Origin: Chlamydiota bacterium | GTDB taxonomy: Bacteria > Auribacterota > JACPWU01 | Reading direction: 5' to 3' | Length of the DNA: 58,823 nucleotides | Assembly (NCBI GenBank): GCA_016178055.1 | Contig: JACOUC010000061.1 | Location: 1 to 58,823 of the forward strand | Shown: positions 9,400-17,216 of the stretch, in pieces | Layout of the letters: every line of letters begins with the position of its first letter | How positions within the stretch are numbered: the stretch's first letter is position 1 | Notes under the pieces: generated by a model | The model's database searches: none | What the model saw: the letters and a program-made list of their open reading frames with translations, nothing else | What the model was told of the DNA's origin: nothing | Translations under genes and position numbers: made by a program

Positions 9400-9460
9400 T
9401 TGTAGTCGCCCGATTTATCGGGCAGTCCATGCAACGGCCCCATAAATGGGGCGACTACAA
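9400..9460. repeat. 61-bp three-stem repeat, full copy
   Basis: The outer arms TTGTAGTC (9400-9407) and GACTACAA (9453-9460) enclose two hairpins: GCCCGATTTATCGGGC (9408-9423) and GCCCCATAAATGGGGC (9437-9452). It folds as a cloverleaf-like three-way junction on either strand. Related copies lie at 38097-38140 and 40158-40230. It sits upstream of the efflux operon. The rest of 9318-9645 shows nothing further. Confidence 0.85.
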
Positions 9461-9645
9461 GAGCGATTTTCATCCCCCTTTGTGTCGACCTCAGTCGGCA
9501 TGAATGTTTCATAACAAGAGAAGGCCACGTGGGGTAGAAACACTTATAACTCCTTATGAAACCACTCTAATAAATTCGAAAAATGAGAAATAAAAGACTT
9601 ACAAGAATAGAAGAATCCAGGCAAAGAAAGGACGCTGCCTGAATT

Positions 9646-10020
9646 TCAAATCAGGAGAGAAGAATGAAGAATAAACAAATGAAAATAGCTGGAAAAAATT
9701 TTTGGAGGAGACCGCTCGTTACTTTTCCAATTATTTCTTAAGTACTCAAAAAGATGTACCGCTTCTTTAAATGAGGGAAATATTCTTTTATACTTTTCAA
9801 GAGCCGTATTATTTTTTAAAACAATGGCCTTTTCAATGGGAGAATGTGACGGATCGCAATGAGGATGTCCAACCGAGCATAAGGCAGGAACAATTGCCCT
9901 AACCTGTTTCCTCCCTGGCTCTGGACAATGAAAATCCACATACCCTACCAGGGAATAGAGAATCACTATTCCCCCAAGAAAACCTATCATGAATTTCTTC
10001 ATTTTAGAATGGGTATCCAT
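9646..10020 (-). CDS. Hypothetical small membrane-anchored or secreted protein
   Basis: 124 residues, not recognised. A hydrophobic segment (about 9-28, FMIGFLGGIVILYSLVGYV) suggests a signal anchor. Three Cys follow in the exported part (FHCPEPG, PALCSVGHPHCDP), which could bind a metal or form a disulfide. A GGGAG Shine-Dalgarno precedes ATG 10020, and an alternative ATG lies at 10002. The gene stands alone between the efflux operon and the cytochrome region. Confidence 0.45.
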   Translation of the reverse strand: MDTHSKMKKFMIGFLGGIVILYSLVGYVDFHCPEPGRKQVRAIVPALCSVGHPHCDPSHSPIEKAIVLKNNTALEKYKRIFPSFKEAVHLFEYLRNNWKSNERSPPKIFSSYFHLFILHSSLLI

Positions 10021-10181
10021 AACACTCCCAATACACGAAAGTCTACTTCCCTTTCATTTTTATATCCAGTTCTATTTTCCTTTTTTATTTTCCTTTAGAC
10101 GGCCCGTGTCGAATGGTACCATCACCTTGTTACAAAACAGTCTTTTTCAAAATGAAGAGAGTCTATTTCATTGAGGCGTAA

Positions 10182-10619
10182 TTGAAAAAAGGATTAAAGC
10201 TTATTTTGGCAGCACTTTTTTTTGCATCTGAAGATCCTCGTCACCTGAATGCGAGAGAAGGATCCAACTTAGAACTGCATTACCTGATTTTCTATGATGA
10301 TGCCTGGAATGATTTAAGCGAAAAGACAATTAAATCTGGAAACGAAATCACCCTTCAAATGAAATACACCCGTAAAGGTTTCCCAAAAAAATCCAAAACG
10401 CGCCTTAAAATTGAGATTTTTGATGCCCAGGGAAATATTGTATTGCAAGATCAAGAAATGCGACCTCAGATGGAAGGGACAAGAAGAGACCGTTACGCCT
10501 TTACAATCCCAAAAGGTTCATCCGGTCATTATTTAATCAGTACCACCCTTCAAGTATTCCAAAAGAGGCATGTCCTGGCCAAAATCTCCAGAACCATCCC
10601 CTTTGATGTTGTCAAATGA
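10182..10619 (+). CDS. Hypothetical exported beta-rich protein, TTG start
   Basis: 145 residues, family not recognised. The frame opens at TTG 10182 with GAGG (10173-10176) at suitable spacing. A short basic/hydrophobic signal-like segment (KKGLKLILAALFFAS) comes first. The rest alternates polar and hydrophobic residues as in an Ig-like or periplasmic chaperone-like beta sandwich (NEITLQMKYTRKG, SKTRLKIEIFDAQGNIVLQD, GSSGHYLISTTLQVF). It converges with the heptaheme cytochrome gene, with only 13 bp between the stops. A link to the cytochrome system is possible from position alone. Confidence 0.5.
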   Translation: MKKGLKLILAALFFASEDPRHLNAREGSNLELHYLIFYDDAWNDLSEKTIKSGNEITLQMKYTRKGFPKKSKTRLKIEIFDAQGNIVLQDQEMRPQMEGTRRDRYAFTIPKGSSGHYLISTTLQVFQKRHVLAKISRTIPFDVVK

Positions 10620-10632
10620 TCCTTTCTTGCCC

Positions 10633-12159
10633 TCATCCCTCATACAAACTTCCCAGATCCGAATGGCATGTGACACAATCCATCTCCTCAGGTTCTATAC
10701 CCAAATCCACAGGATGTTTGAATTTTTTCGCCTTACCCATGGGTTTATTTTCAGAGCCTGGCCCTTGAGATAAGATCTGATGGCAAGACGAACAATTTTT
10801 ATCGATGGTCTTTCCTTCTTTTGTTTTTAGGTCTTCATTGCCATGACAGCGAAAACAGCTTTGATGCTCCATGTGACCGATGTTATCCGGATGCGAATCC
10901 CAACGGACCTTCATTTCAGGAAATTGGGTATTGCGAAAAATATTTTGAATTTCTGATATAGAAGCCTCTACCCTGTCATTCTCTTTATTCCAAATGTCTG
11001 GATATTCCGTTTGATAAAAGTTAGAAATTTTATCATGAATGCTGGTCAAGGCCGCATCGGTGGATTCATAATCTTCACTCAAAACCTTCACGGCCTCCCG
11101 TTTAATATAGGGCATTTCTTTATGAAGTCGTGAGGTCACCAAAGCCTCGTTTACAGCGGAAACGGGAGTCGAGAATCGGTGACTGGGCCGATTATGACAA
11201 TCGATGCAATCAAATTTTCGGATCTCGACATCTTTCATTTTCTCGAATATCAACGGATTTGATTCTGAACGATATTCCTTCACCTCACCTGTAGATTGAT
11301 GAGTCAATTTTAGCCAAGCAATCTCTTGGCGCTTTTCGTCGCGGGCAATATATTCAATATCATTGTCGGTATTCGTATGCCAGTGAACGCCCGTTTGATC
11401 TATGTCTCCGGGGGCTCCGGGCCCACTATCTACCTTCATGAGCATCTTAATAGGCCAATACGTGTTTGATTCATCACCCAGGAAATGGTGAAAAACCTTT
11501 TCCTTTGGAGAAAAGAAATGTTGAGGCCAGTGACATTGCTCGCAAGTCTCCCGTGCAGGTCTCAAATTCTTAACAGGGGTGGGTATCGGTTTCGGGTACT
11601 TTTCGGTAAAAAGAGAATAAACCTGATAACCTCCTGTAAATTTTGATTTGACATACCACTCGGCCCCCGACCCAATATGGCATTCCACACATTTGACACG
11701 CGCATGAGGAGAACGCTGGTAGGTCGTATATTCCGGATTCATCACCGAATGGCAAAGCTTCCCGCAAAATTCTACGGAATCCGTATAGTGATATGATTTG
11801 TAAACACCGATCATTGAAGCGATCACAAAAATCGAAGTGCAAATAATAAATACAAGAACCGCATTTCGATGCGTCTTACGCGAAAAGTCTAGATGAAAGG
11901 GGTGGGGTTCTCGACTGTCTTTTCCTCTTAATATCCGGCGTCTTTTCCATAACGCCCCCATGGGAATCAGAATGAGCCCTAAGAATAAAAAGGGGGGAAG
12001 AACGAGATAAGTCAATAATCCCAAATAAAGGGTTTTATGACTGACGAAGAGATCCGCAAGGTATAAAAGGGTCTCAATACAAAATATAAAAAAGGCGAGG
12101 GCCACACCAACGTAAGTGATAACATTGTAAAAATAGATCGAAAAACGATGCGGCTTCAT
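10633..12159 (-). CDS. NapC/NirT-type heptaheme membrane cytochrome c
   Basis: 508 residues. Three hydrophobic segments lie at about 12-35, 43-70 and 99-120. The exported domain has seven heme sites: C132-H137 (CGKLCH, the CX3CH type), then CxxCH at 157, 206, 318, 435, 456 and 495. The VMNPEY motif after the first heme and the SPHARVKCVECH segment match NapC/NirT/NrfH-type quinol dehydrogenases, which take electrons from menaquinol and pass them to periplasmic carriers. The extra C-terminal hemes make it longer than tetraheme NapC. It is last in a cluster with a monoheme cytochrome and a porin-like cytochrome, suggesting a path from quinol pool to outer membrane. The terminal acceptor is unknown. 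Confidence 0.85.
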   Translation of the reverse strand: MKPHRFSIYFYNVITYVGVALAFFIFCIETLLYLADLFVSHKTLYLGLLTYLVLPPFLFLGLILIPMGALWKRRRILRGKDSREPHPFHLDFSRKTHRNAVLVFIICTSIFVIASMIGVYKSYHYTDSVEFCGKLCHSVMNPEYTTYQRSPHARVKCVECHIGSGAEWYVKSKFTGGYQVYSLFTEKYPKPIPTPVKNLRPARETCEQCHWPQHFFSPKEKVFHHFLGDESNTYWPIKMLMKVDSGPGAPGDIDQTGVHWHTNTDNDIEYIARDEKRQEIAWLKLTHQSTGEVKEYRSESNPLIFEKMKDVEIRKFDCIDCHNRPSHRFSTPVSAVNEALVTSRLHKEMPYIKREAVKVLSEDYESTDAALTSIHDKISNFYQTEYPDIWNKENDRVEASISEIQNIFRNTQFPEMKVRWDSHPDNIGHMEHQSCFRCHGNEDLKTKEGKTIDKNCSSCHQILSQGPGSENKPMGKAKKFKHPVDLGIEPEEMDCVTCHSDLGSLYEG

Positions 12160-12204
12160 TTTTTGAACGTCTTTCTTTCCGATCCCTTTATCAATGTTGC
12201 AGTC

Positions 12205-12528
12205 CTACTTCTTCGAAAAACTTCGTATGTATTGAACGATATGACTGATCTCATCATCGGGGACTTTTCCCTTAAATGCCGGCATTTTATTTTTTCCATC
12301 CCGAATAATAACAGTCAGTTCTTCATCCGTTTTCTTAAGATCCTTCAAGGGCAGAAGTGCTGGATCAATTTTTAAAGCCTTTCCCATCACAGGATTTCCT
12401 TCCCCTGTTTTCCCATGGCAAGATTTACACTTTTTGTCATAAATTTCCTGGCCAGGGATAGCGCCCGCGTTTACACAGGTGACAAAAAACATCATGAGCA
12501 AGAACCAAAACGCCCATAGAATTCCCAT
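12205..12528 (-). CDS. Monoheme class I cytochrome c
   Basis: 107 residues. An N-terminal signal or anchor (FWFLLMMFFVTCVNAGA) precedes one CKSCH heme site (about 34-38). The distal ligand is probably the Met of GKNKMPAFKG (about 81). The C-terminal helix (DEISHIVQYIRSF) is typical of cytochrome c6/c555-like carriers. In the periplasm it probably shuttles electrons between the heptaheme dehydrogenase encoded 45 bp downstream and the porin-like cytochrome encoded upstream. Confidence 0.85.
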   Translation of the reverse strand: MGILWAFWFLLMMFFVTCVNAGAIPGQEIYDKKCKSCHGKTGEGNPVMGKALKIDPALLPLKDLKKTDEELTVIIRDGKNKMPAFKGKVPDDEISHIVQYIRSFSKK

Positions 12529-12601
12529 TTTTTGCCTCCCTACGTTAAAAAAAAGCAGGGATGCCCTGATATGAACCAGAGCACCCCCCTTGTATTATTT
12601 T

Positions 12602-13843
12602 TTAGAACATGGACCTGACGTGCACAAGCGCTTCATGCTTCTTGTTTGACTCAGACTCGAGATCAAACCGACCTGTTAAGCCGATGCGCATATTATCCCT
12701 GGGGAAATACCAGATTGATGGACTGAGTTTCGTATATTGAAGACTCGTCACATCATCCGAATCCACCCAATCGAATTGCAAGGCAAGATACCATTGGGGG
12801 GTTGGCATATATCCCAAAATGGTCGCAATACCCTGAAAATCCGTCTCCTGATCACCTATCTTGGTGAGATTAAAATCATCGTCATGGCCAAAGAGATATG
12901 CAAATTGCAAATCCCATTTTTCCAGATAACGAATGTTAAAGGCGCCAGATCCACGCCAGAAATCGTTCTGGGCTTCCCCTGTGTAGGCATCCGTAAGCTC
13001 ATCCAAAAGATCCTTGGTGTCAGCTCCGATCAATCCCCACAAAGAAACGGAGGATCCTGCAAAATCACCTTCCTGGGCCACAAAGTATTTTAAAGTCCCA
13101 AAAAAGTTCTTTTCATCATTCGTATCACGCAGCTTTGCACCATTGGACACACCCAAGGCTCCTACAAAAGGACCGCTCCAGCCATACCATTCCACGGCCG
13201 GAACAGGCTGGGCCACAGAAATTGAATCATCGCCTGCCCCATTCGAGCTTTTAACACCTGAAAGCACTTGATGGTTGATATTGGGAATTCCCCTCAGTCT
13301 TCCTGTCAAGGCATGAAACTCCATCATGGAAATTTTTCCAGCCTTAACATTCAGGAGCGAAGAGCCCGCAATATTATGGTATCCCAGCTCAAACCAATTG
13401 AATTCGATCTCATCCTCTAGTATCTCAGTTTCAATAAAAATAGAGGCATTCTTAAAGATGGTTCCCGCCGTAAAAAGTTGAAGCCAATTCGGATTTCCAA
13501 TATCAAACAGCGTCTCCTTGCTGGAGCCCTCCGTGCGACTGTTGGTTTTCACCTCGACAGGACTTACAGCGATTCTAATGCCGAAGACATCCGTCAACTC
13601 ATTGAGATTCAAACGATCTCCAATGATATGTTTGGCCACCTCATCCCCATCTTCCGTTCCGGGCATCTGAAAACCATTCTGTGCAAATTGATCACCGAAG
13701 TAATTGAGTCTTGGAAATGCCGTGTGGCAGGTATTGCAGCTGACTCCATACTTCCGTGACCATTGTGAAACAGCCCAACTTTCCTGGACAGAAAAACAAA
13801 AGACAAACAATCCCGCTAAAGCAAACAGCAGAATCTTTTTCAT
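12602..13843 (-). CDS. Porin-like outer membrane protein with one heme c site
   Basis: About 413 residues from ATG 13843, chosen because GGGGGGTGAG precedes it. A signal peptide (KKILLFALAGLFVFCFSVQESWA) leads into a mature N-terminus with SCNTCHTAFPRLNYFGDQF, a conserved CxxCH-AFP-LN-FG arrangement. The remainder alternates aromatic-rich beta strands and ends in F (HVRSMF), the usual terminal Phe of an outer membrane barrel. It is probably a barrel that carries a heme at its periplasmic mouth, as in porin-cytochrome conduits. It lies in one operon with a small secreted protein and two cytochromes. The function (extracellular electron transfer or anion passage) is inference. Confidence 0.75.
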   Translation of the reverse strand: MKKILLFALAGLFVFCFSVQESWAVSQWSRKYGVSCNTCHTAFPRLNYFGDQFAQNGFQMPGTEDGDEVAKHIIGDRLNLNELTDVFGIRIAVSPVEVKTNSRTEGSSKETLFDIGNPNWLQLFTAGTIFKNASIFIETEILEDEIEFNWFELGYHNIAGSSLLNVKAGKISMMEFHALTGRLRGIPNINHQVLSGVKSSNGAGDDSISVAQPVPAVEWYGWSGPFVGALGVSNGAKLRDTNDEKNFFGTLKYFVAQEGDFAGSSVSLWGLIGADTKDLLDELTDAYTGEAQNDFWRGSGAFNIRYLEKWDLQFAYLFGHDDDFNLTKIGDQETDFQGIATILGYMPTPQWYLALQFDWVDSDDVTSLQYTKLSPSIWYFPRDNMRIGLTGRFDLESESNKKHEALVHVRSMF

Positions 13844-13862
13844 CTCACCCCCCTTTTTGCTT

Positions 13863-14513
13863 TTATTTGTCATCCTTCGTCACAATAAACTCCACTTCAT
13901 TCAAGCTGTACTTTTGTCCCCAATGAAGACCCGACAGGGTATTGGCACCGATTTGAATCGTGTAAGTTTCCTCTAGATTAGAATCGACCGCCAAAGCTGA
14001 GCCCGAAGGCTCCATCGATCTTGCCTTCTTAGGCGGATTAAACCGGCCCGGCCACGCCTCTGGCTCTTCCAATTCGATGGCCTCGGGCACTCCATTTTCA
14101 TCCAAGATCAAGATATGATCGGCGACAATCCCGACCGCTTCTTTCCCAACCGCTTGATGTTTAAAACATTTTCCCTTAATTAAAACGAAATCTCCAGAAC
14201 GAAAACGCCGCATTTTATGATTCAGCGACTTGGGCACAAAAACGTATGGAAACAAAACCTTTTCATCCAAGATCAAGCTGTCTTTTTTTTCAAACACAAA
14301 AAAACCGGTGTATTTCGATGGATGGCTGATCAAATGAAGCCAGGCGGTACTTTCCCTTGAAAAATAGCATTGAATTTCAATGGTTTGATCCTGTGTAAAC
14401 CGCTCAGGATGATCCACAAGATCCTGAACATGGATAGAATTTCCAAAGGACGATGCCACACTGAATCCGACAAGACATGTGATAGCAAGTACACTTTTTG
14501 TCTTACAATTCAT
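13863..14513 (-). CDS. Secreted hypothetical protein heading the cytochrome operon
   Basis: 216 residues. A signal peptide (KSVLAITCLVGFSVASSFG) is followed by a segment resembling an OB-fold (VQDLVDHPERFTQDQTIEIQ, FRSGDFVLIKGKC, VGIVADHILIL). The C-terminal part is polar (YTIQIGANTLSGLHWGQKYS). GAGGACGT precedes ATG 14513. It is the first gene behind the predicted Crp/Fnr-dependent promoter at 14562-14603. The next gene begins 20 bp after its stop. It is likely periplasmic; the role is unknown, perhaps assembly of the cytochrome conduit. Confidence 0.6.
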   Translation of the reverse strand: MNCKTKSVLAITCLVGFSVASSFGNSIHVQDLVDHPERFTQDQTIEIQCYFSRESTAWLHLISHPSKYTGFFVFEKKDSLILDEKVLFPYVFVPKSLNHKMRRFRSGDFVLIKGKCFKHQAVGKEAVGIVADHILILDENGVPEAIELEEPEAWPGRFNPPKKARSMEPSGSALAVDSNLEETYTIQIGANTLSGLHWGQKYSLNEVEFIVTKDDK

Positions 14514-14561
14514 ACGTCCTCATCAGATAAAACACATAACCATTGTATCTAATTGATAGAC

Positions 14562-14603
14562 ATTGTAAAGAGTACAAGGATGTTCTACTATGATCTTAAT
14601 CAT
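14562..14603 (-). promoter_or_regulatory. Crp/Fnr-type class II promoter of the cytochrome operon
   Basis: A perfect palindrome ATGATcttaATCAT lies at 14590-14603 (centre 14596.5). On the minus strand a -10-like TACAAT lies at 14567-14562, placing the start near 14555. The palindrome centre is then exactly at -41.5, the classic class II activator position for Crp/Fnr. The first gene starts at 14513. The site resembles the FNR consensus (TTGAT-N4-ATCAA) with A in place of the outer T. Two Crp/Fnr genes lie next door. Confidence 0.6.
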
Positions 14604-14611
14604 AAAAATGT

Positions 14612-15589
14612 TCAGGCCAATTTTTGCTTCGCTTCTCCATTTTTAAAAGGCCATGCAAAAAATTCTTGTCCCTCGTATTTTTTTCGGATCAATTTTCCTT
14701 CTTCACACCACCGATTAAGCTCTTGCAAAAGGTCATCTTCACTTCCATGAGTCAAGGATACCAGTTGATTCAATGAGCAGGGCCTTCTCTTCACTGTTTC
14801 CAGAACCATTTGAAAATTTACATCATGCCCTGTCCTATCCTGTTTACACCTTGGGGAGCTTCTTTCCGGAGCGTCAGAAAATAGAGACACAGGCCAGAGG
14901 AATTGCTGAATCTCTCTCAAACGCTCTTGAGAAAGAGGTTTCGCTTCAGGATACGCGGGTGGACGAGTCACAGTCCCCACATGTACTTGATGCGGCTTAA
15001 TTCGATCAATCACTTTCTTAAGCAAGTGAATTTCCTCTGGAGAATCATTAACGCCTGAGACCATTAAAATTTCTAACCAAAATTGAACTTCTGGATACTT
15101 CTGGCGAAAATCAATCATTCCAGAAATAATAGACTCCACTTCAATTCCGGAACAAGGCTGATCTACTTTCTTAAAAACCTCCGGACTCACAGCGTCTAGA
15201 GAAGGAAGCACTATATCTGCCAAGGCTAAATCTTTCTGAACATCCTCATTTCTCATCCATGAGCCATTGGTTAAAACAGCCACTGGTTTAGAAGTTCTTT
15301 TCTTTATTTCTTCAATCACCCGACCCAATTGAATTTCTAAAGTCGGCTCTCCTGAGCCTGTGATCGTCACCCCATTAAAATAATTTTTTCCTTGCTCTTC
15401 TAAATAATTCTCAAATTCCTCTATCAACCTTCCCAACTGAACAAAGTGCCCCCTTCGATTGACCAAAAGCGTTCCCTTCCCACATTCACAATAAATGCAA
15501 TCAAAATTACAAATCTTATGAGGAATCACATCCACCCCCAAAGACCATCCCAAACGAGAAGAATAAACAGGACCAAAAAGATATCTCAT
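14612..15589 (-). CDS. Radical SAM protein (COG0731-like)
   Basis: 325 residues. The 4Fe-4S/SAM motif is CNFDCIYCECG (CxxxCxxC, about 27-34), preceded by FGPVYSSRLGWSLGVDVIP, the start typical of the COG0731 Fe-S oxidoreductases related to wybutosine-type enzymes. A GSGEPTLE motif follows (SAM binding). The last ~80 residues, after the SSPRCKQDRTG linker, look like a small winged helix (SLNQLVSLTHGSEDDLLQEL). The substrate is unknown. It lies three bases from the downstream regulator gene, so the two may be coordinated. Confidence 0.8.
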   Translation of the reverse strand: MRYLFGPVYSSRLGWSLGVDVIPHKICNFDCIYCECGKGTLLVNRRGHFVQLGRLIEEFENYLEEQGKNYFNGVTITGSGEPTLEIQLGRVIEEIKKRTSKPVAVLTNGSWMRNEDVQKDLALADIVLPSLDAVSPEVFKKVDQPCSGIEVESIISGMIDFRQKYPEVQFWLEILMVSGVNDSPEEIHLLKKVIDRIKPHQVHVGTVTRPPAYPEAKPLSQERLREIQQFLWPVSLFSDAPERSSPRCKQDRTGHDVNFQMVLETVKRRPCSLNQLVSLTHGSEDDLLQELNRWCEEGKLIRKKYEGQEFFAWPFKNGEAKQKLA

Positions 15590-15592
15590 AGG

Positions 15593-16261
15593 CTATTTGT
15601 CCACTTTCAACCACTGATTTAATTCTGAAATTAATCTAAAAGGCTGGACCACTTTAATGCAAGATCGTTTGATATTGATTAAGCTCTTTTCCCTTAAAGG
15701 ACGAAAGGTTCGAATAGAGGTTTCTATTCTAGCCCCTATCATTTGAGCCATCTCGCGATGGGTAAAGGGAATTTCATCACCAAAATCTTCCAAAGAGGCA
15801 AGAAGGAGTCTGGCCATTCGGTGAGAAACAGGGTCCATCGCACCTCCCAATTTTTGAGCCATACAACGAATTCTTTTGGAACAGATCGAAAGGATTTCAC
15901 GACAAAAATCCGAATGATGATTCAGGAGATGAACGAAAAGAGGCGTTGGAATCTGAAGCAAAACACATTGAGTCGCGGCAATAGCATCGGCTGCGTAAGG
16001 TTCTTGGTCAAAGGCTGAAACACCGCACAAAATCTCACGAGGGGTCATGGTAAAGAGGATGACCGGATGACCCAAAGAACTGCGACGAACTAAATGAACC
16101 CAGCCTGTTTTCACCAGCCACACAAAAGAGGATTTTTCCCCCTCTCTAAAAACAATCTCTCCTTTTTCAAAAACCCTTTCTCGTGTTTGCTGAGAAACGT
16201 GTGAAAGTTCTTTTTTTGAAAGCACCTGAAAAGGTCGAATTTGACTCAAGAATTGTTCCAT
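15593..16261 (-). CDS. Crp/Fnr-family transcription regulator 1
   Basis: 222 residues. An N-terminal cyclic-nucleotide-binding-like beta roll (about 10-125: FEKGEIVFREGEKSSFVWLV) leads into a dimer helix and a winged HTH (about 160-205) with recognition helix ARIETSIRTF. The E..xx..R arrangement matches the Glu/Arg that read the GA of Crp/Fnr half-sites. No N-terminal 4Fe-4S Cys cluster is present, so it does not sense oxygen as FNR does; heme or another ligand is possible. A palindrome ATGAT-N4-ATCAT lies 44-57 bp upstream of its start, consistent with autoregulation. It is likely a regulator of the adjacent cytochrome operon. Confidence 0.85.
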   Translation of the reverse strand: MEQFLSQIRPFQVLSKKELSHVSQQTRERVFEKGEIVFREGEKSSFVWLVKTGWVHLVRRSSLGHPVILFTMTPREILCGVSAFDQEPYAADAIAATQCVLLQIPTPLFVHLLNHHSDFCREILSICSKRIRCMAQKLGGAMDPVSHRMARLLLASLEDFGDEIPFTHREMAQMIGARIETSIRTFRPLREKSLINIKRSCIKVVQPFRLISELNQWLKVDK

Positions 16262-16304
16262 AGCATCTCCACACAGATTGGAACAAATCTTAAGAATTTA
16301 TTGT

Positions 16305-16318
16305 ATGATCGAAATCAT
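16305..16318. promoter_or_regulatory. Crp/Fnr-type palindrome upstream of regulator 1
   Basis: ATGATcgaaATCAT has the same half-sites as the palindrome before the cytochrome operon. If the TAAGAT at 16292-16287 (minus strand) is the -10 box, the site centre falls near -31.5, over the -35 region. That position would favour autorepression. Confidence 0.5.
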
Positions 16319-16320
16319 AG

Positions 16321-16450
16321 AAATCCAAAATCCAAAAATAAAATATCAAAATGACAGACCAAAATTTAAAATGTTTCCAATATCACTGCGTGGAAAAATT
16401 TTGAGTTTTAGATTGTCATTTTGATTTTTGGATTTTGAATTTTGGATTTT
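16321..16450. repeat. AT-rich palindromic repeat, copy A
   Basis: The left arm (16321-16356, ending TATCAAAATGACA) is roughly the reverse complement of the right arm (16415-16450, beginning TGTCATTTTGATTTTTGG), with about 58 bp between. Same family as 31441-31571 and 32670-32801, with a half-site at 4961-5005. Here it separates the two Crp/Fnr genes. Confidence 0.8.
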
Positions 16451-16457
16451 CTAAAGA

Positions 16458-17111
16458 TCATTCCATCACCCTCTCTTTAAGCTTCTGGGGGGCTATCACC
16501 TTTGTCATCTTTCGGCCAGATCGAATGATGCCCTCTTTTTTCATCTGGCTTAAAATTCGAATAGCGGTTTCAACGGTGAGACCTGCAATTTCAGCCATTT
16601 CCTGACGGGTGAGCGGAATCTCTCCCTTGAATTTCTCTCCAAGAGTAAGAAGGAGCCTGGCCATACGCAGTTCAGCAGGATCAAAAGCCTGGCAGCCCTT
16701 CCCTTCCATGTCTCTTAGACGGTCACAGAAAGTGCACATGACCTTATTGGAAAAACGGGGATTTTCCCGCGCCAACTGTCGAAAAAAATCTGAAGGGATA
16801 CGCAACACAATAGAAGGCTCTATCACCACCGCATCTGATGTGTACGGTTTACCATCCAGTGCAGGCAAACAGCAAAAAATATCCCCCGCGATCATGATAC
16901 AGGAAGTAATGACTTTGCCATCGTAGGAAACATTCTGAAGATGAACTCGTCCTTCCTTCAGAATCCAAACAGCATTTCCAGGCTCCCCACGGGAAAAAAC
17001 AAGTTCGCCCTTACTGTAATTTTTTTCTTGAGCGACTTGGGCCAGACGATGAACCTCTTCAGGTCGAAGATTAGAAAAAAAGGAAGAATAGTCCTCAAGA
17101 TTTTTTTTCAA
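16458..17111 (-). CDS. Crp/Fnr-family transcription regulator 2
   Basis: 217 residues. The N-terminal beta roll (YSKGELVFSRGEPGNAVWIL) is followed by a C-terminal HTH (LTRQEMAEIAGLTVETAIRI). The recognition helix TVETAIR is close to that of regulator 1 (RIETSIR), so both may read similar operators. Isolated Cys residues are present but no clear 4Fe-4S arrangement. It probably arose as a divergent paralogue of the neighbour and may compete for or partition the same sites. Confidence 0.85.
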   Translation of the reverse strand: MKKNLEDYSSFFSNLRPEEVHRLAQVAQEKNYSKGELVFSRGEPGNAVWILKEGRVHLQNVSYDGKVITSCIMIAGDIFCCLPALDGKPYTSDAVVIEPSIVLRIPSDFFRQLARENPRFSNKVMCTFCDRLRDMEGKGCQAFDPAELRMARLLLTLGEKFKGEIPLTRQEMAEIAGLTVETAIRILSQMKKEGIIRSGRKMTKVIAPQKLKERVME

Positions 17112-17216
17112 GATGGCAGAGAAAGTTAAAGTTTATATGAATCTAGAATGATAGCAGCAAACAATAAAAAGATTTGATTTTTTCTGACCGCTGAACGCTA
17201 TCCCCTAAGCGCTTAA

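Noticed and set aside
17112-17216. Terminator after korB
   Set aside because: Only a short TAAGCGCTTA palindrome is present, without a T-tract.
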